5,723 bases of DNA from Methanobacteriota archaeon (GTDB taxonomy: Archaea > Thermoplasmatota > Poseidoniia > Poseidoniales > Thalassarchaeaceae): contig PBPH01000078.1 of the NCBI GenBank assembly GCA_002725475.1, positions 1 through 5,723 on the forward strand, written 5' to 3'. Below the pieces are notes generated by a model. The model did not search any database and was not told where the DNA came from. It was given only the letters and a program-made list of their open reading frames with translations. The position numbers and the translations under genes are program-made. Positions 4,160 to 5,723 of the stretch are shown here, piece by piece (position 1 is the stretch's first letter; each line of letters starts with the position of its first letter).

Positions 4160-5723
4160 ATGGTGGACGGGCGCTGGCGAGAAATCTCTACTCGTCTCAC
4201 AAAAAATAGGCTCTTTCCCAGTGCTGGTGCCAAAACACAACTGATGGAAATGGATGACCCGTTCAAACTTATCGAGGACGCTGAAAAATTAGGAATTACC
4301 GGCCTTCTGACAGAAGAAATCCTTGTAGAAATTCTTGGCCAAAATGAGCAACCAGTAAATTCGATTGAAGAAGAGGATACTGAAGAAGAGTCAATAGATG
4401 ACATGGTTCCAATTCTAGATGCATCTGAAGAGCAAAACAAATCGACTACGCAAGGTAGGGTAATCGCTCCAATCAACACACCTGATCCTGAGCCACCTTC
4501 AAGGCGACACGATTTACCACACTACTCTCTTGAAGGATTTCCAATGTTGGCAACTGATATTGATACAGAACTAGAAATACATTTTGATATCACTGGAAAC
4601 AGTACAACCGAAGGCAAACTAACCGATATGTTATCCCTTTTCAACAACCGATTAGATAAACTCAAACGCATACTAATACAATCAGGAAGATTACGTAATA
4701 TTCCAATCGATGTCAGTCATCTAATTCGTAATCAATCTCGTTATTCCAGTAGCAACAATACTGCAACAATTGTTGGACTGGTCAATGACGTGAGGTACAA
4801 GGGGGATAATCTTCATTTCAAAGTAGAAGATAAAACCGGTGATGTATTTTGCGTACTTAGGCCACCACGGGCGTTGGACAATTCTCCTGAGGCTAAGAGA
4901 CGCAATACCATAGCAATTGCTGGACTAATGAATGATGACGTTGTAGGAGTTACTGGATTCATTAATCCAGGTAGCCGAGACATGTTTATTGTTGAGGATG
5001 TTCACCTACCTCCAATAGGACAAAATCAGAAGCGCACTGCTGAAGGAAATCAAGCTGTTTCTGTCGCTTTCGTTTCTGATATCCATGTTGGTTCTAACAC
5101 ATTCCTTCAGGCACAATGGGATAAAATGGTGAAATGGTTCCACGAAGATCCGCTAGCTAAGACAATCAAATATCTAGTGCTCTCTGGTGATGTAGTTGAT
5201 GGCGTAGGGATTTATCCTGACCAAGACAAAGAATTACAGATAATCGACTTATACAAGCAATACGAAGAAATGGCACGTCTAATCGAATTGTTGCCTGATT
5301 GGGTTGAGACGCTAATATTGCCAGGAAACCATGATGCTGTTCGTCCTGCAGAACCACAACCTTCCCTAGAACCGCTAATTCAGCAATATTTCAACTCGGC
5401 AACGTTTGTAGGTAATCCTTGTGATTTTAGTCTTCATGGGGTTAGAGCACTTGCTTATCATGGTGTAAGCATTATGGATTTCGTATCCTCAATCAGACAC
5501 GTCACTTTTGGAGAGCCAGAGAAAGCTATGGCGGAAATGCTAGAAAGACGTCACTTAGCACCATCATGGCGTGGCAAAACACCGCTTTCTCCTGAACCCG
5601 AGGACCATATGGTCATAGAAACAATTCCTGACATATTTGTTTGTGGGCACGTTCATGGGCATTACTGTGGAGATTACAAGGGCACAACAATCATTCAGAG
5701 TAGTACTTGGCAAGATCAGACTG
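4160..5723 (+). CDS. polB: Archaeal DNA polymerase D (PolD) small subunit DP1, 3'-5' exonuclease (3' partial)
   Basis: 521 codons are in the window with no stop; the C terminus is cut off. DP1 is the proofreading subunit that pairs with DP2 in the replicative family-D polymerase, unique to archaea. Residues 31-57 form a helical N-terminal segment; residues about 58-110 are a variable, very acidic linker; an OB-fold covers about 200-290 (NTATIVGLVNDVRY, then FKVEDKTGDVFCVLRPP). The Mre11-like phosphodiesterase follows with all metal-binding motifs intact: DIH (D307, H309), GDVVDG (D344), PGNHD (N390-D392), YHG (H434) and GHVHGH (H497, H499). An active exonuclease is therefore expected. ATG at 4160 is the only start codon after the in-frame stop at 4133; ATGs at 4244 and 4250 are later alternatives, the latter right before the conserved DDPFKLIEDAEKLG segment. 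This gene is the firmest evidence that the window is archaeal. Confidence 0.96.
   Translation, partial: MVDGRWREISTRLTKNRLFPSAGAKTQLMEMDDPFKLIEDAEKLGITGLLTEEILVEILGQNEQPVNSIEEEDTEEESIDDMVPILDASEEQNKSTTQGRVIAPINTPDPEPPSRRHDLPHYSLEGFPMLATDIDTELEIHFDITGNSTTEGKLTDMLSLFNNRLDKLKRILIQSGRLRNIPIDVSHLIRNQSRYSSSNNTATIVGLVNDVRYKGDNLHFKVEDKTGDVFCVLRPPRALDNSPEAKRRNTIAIAGLMNDDVVGVTGFINPGSRDMFIVEDVHLPPIGQNQKRTAEGNQAVSVAFVSDIHVGSNTFLQAQWDKMVKWFHEDPLAKTIKYLVLSGDVVDGVGIYPDQDKELQIIDLYKQYEEMARLIELLPDWVETLILPGNHDAVRPAEPQPSLEPLIQQYFNSATFVGNPCDFSLHGVRALAYHGVSIMDFVSSIRHVTFGEPEKAMAEMLERRHLAPSWRGKTPLSPEPEDHMVIETIPDIFVCGHVHGHYCGDYKGTTIIQSSTWQDQT

Overview
The window most likely comes from an archaeon of the Euryarchaeota, and the best guess is a marine planktonic lineage such as Marine Group II (Poseidoniales, Thermoplasmatota). 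The decisive marker is the small exonuclease subunit of the archaeal family-D DNA polymerase (DP1) at the right edge. An aerobic-type acyl-CoA dehydrogenase, a tRNA without an encoded CCA end, T-rich tracts after the tRNA, TATA-like boxes close to starts and acidic protein tails all fit. The genus-level guess is inference; only the archaeal assignment is firm.

Layout from left to right: the 3' end of an acyl-CoA dehydrogenase gene (+), meeting tail to tail (1 bp apart) a class II CCA-adding tRNA nucleotidyltransferase (-). Next is a GC-rich (about 63%) divergent intergenic island of about 129 bp with a perfect 8-bp hairpin. A very short ParB/Srx-fold protein resembling the archaeal free-serine kinase SerK (+) follows, meeting tail to tail (7 bp apart) a diverged protein-L-isoaspartate methyltransferase-like protein (-). 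A divergent promoter region then leads to tRNA-Val(UAC) (+), an AT-rich spacer with a good TATA box and a possible 50-codon leaderless small ORF, a CinA/PncC-type nicotinamide-nucleotide amidase with an acidic tail (+), and finally DP1 (+, cut at the window end).

The genes do not form one pathway. Strands alternate on the left half, so most genes are probably transcribed separately; only cinA and DP1 could share a transcript. A loose theme is maintenance and repair: CCA-end addition to tRNA (tRNA-Val here needs it), NMN salvage or damage clearing (PncC), isoaspartate-type methyltransferase, and replicative polymerase proofreading. I found no mobile element, CRISPR array, rRNA or defence cassette.

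The most noteworthy points are the bacterial/eukaryotic-type (class II) CCA enzyme in an archaeal genome, the miniature SerK-like protein, the GC-rich structured island between these two divergent genes, and the methyltransferase whose SAM-binding motif has decayed while its substrate-side motif is kept.
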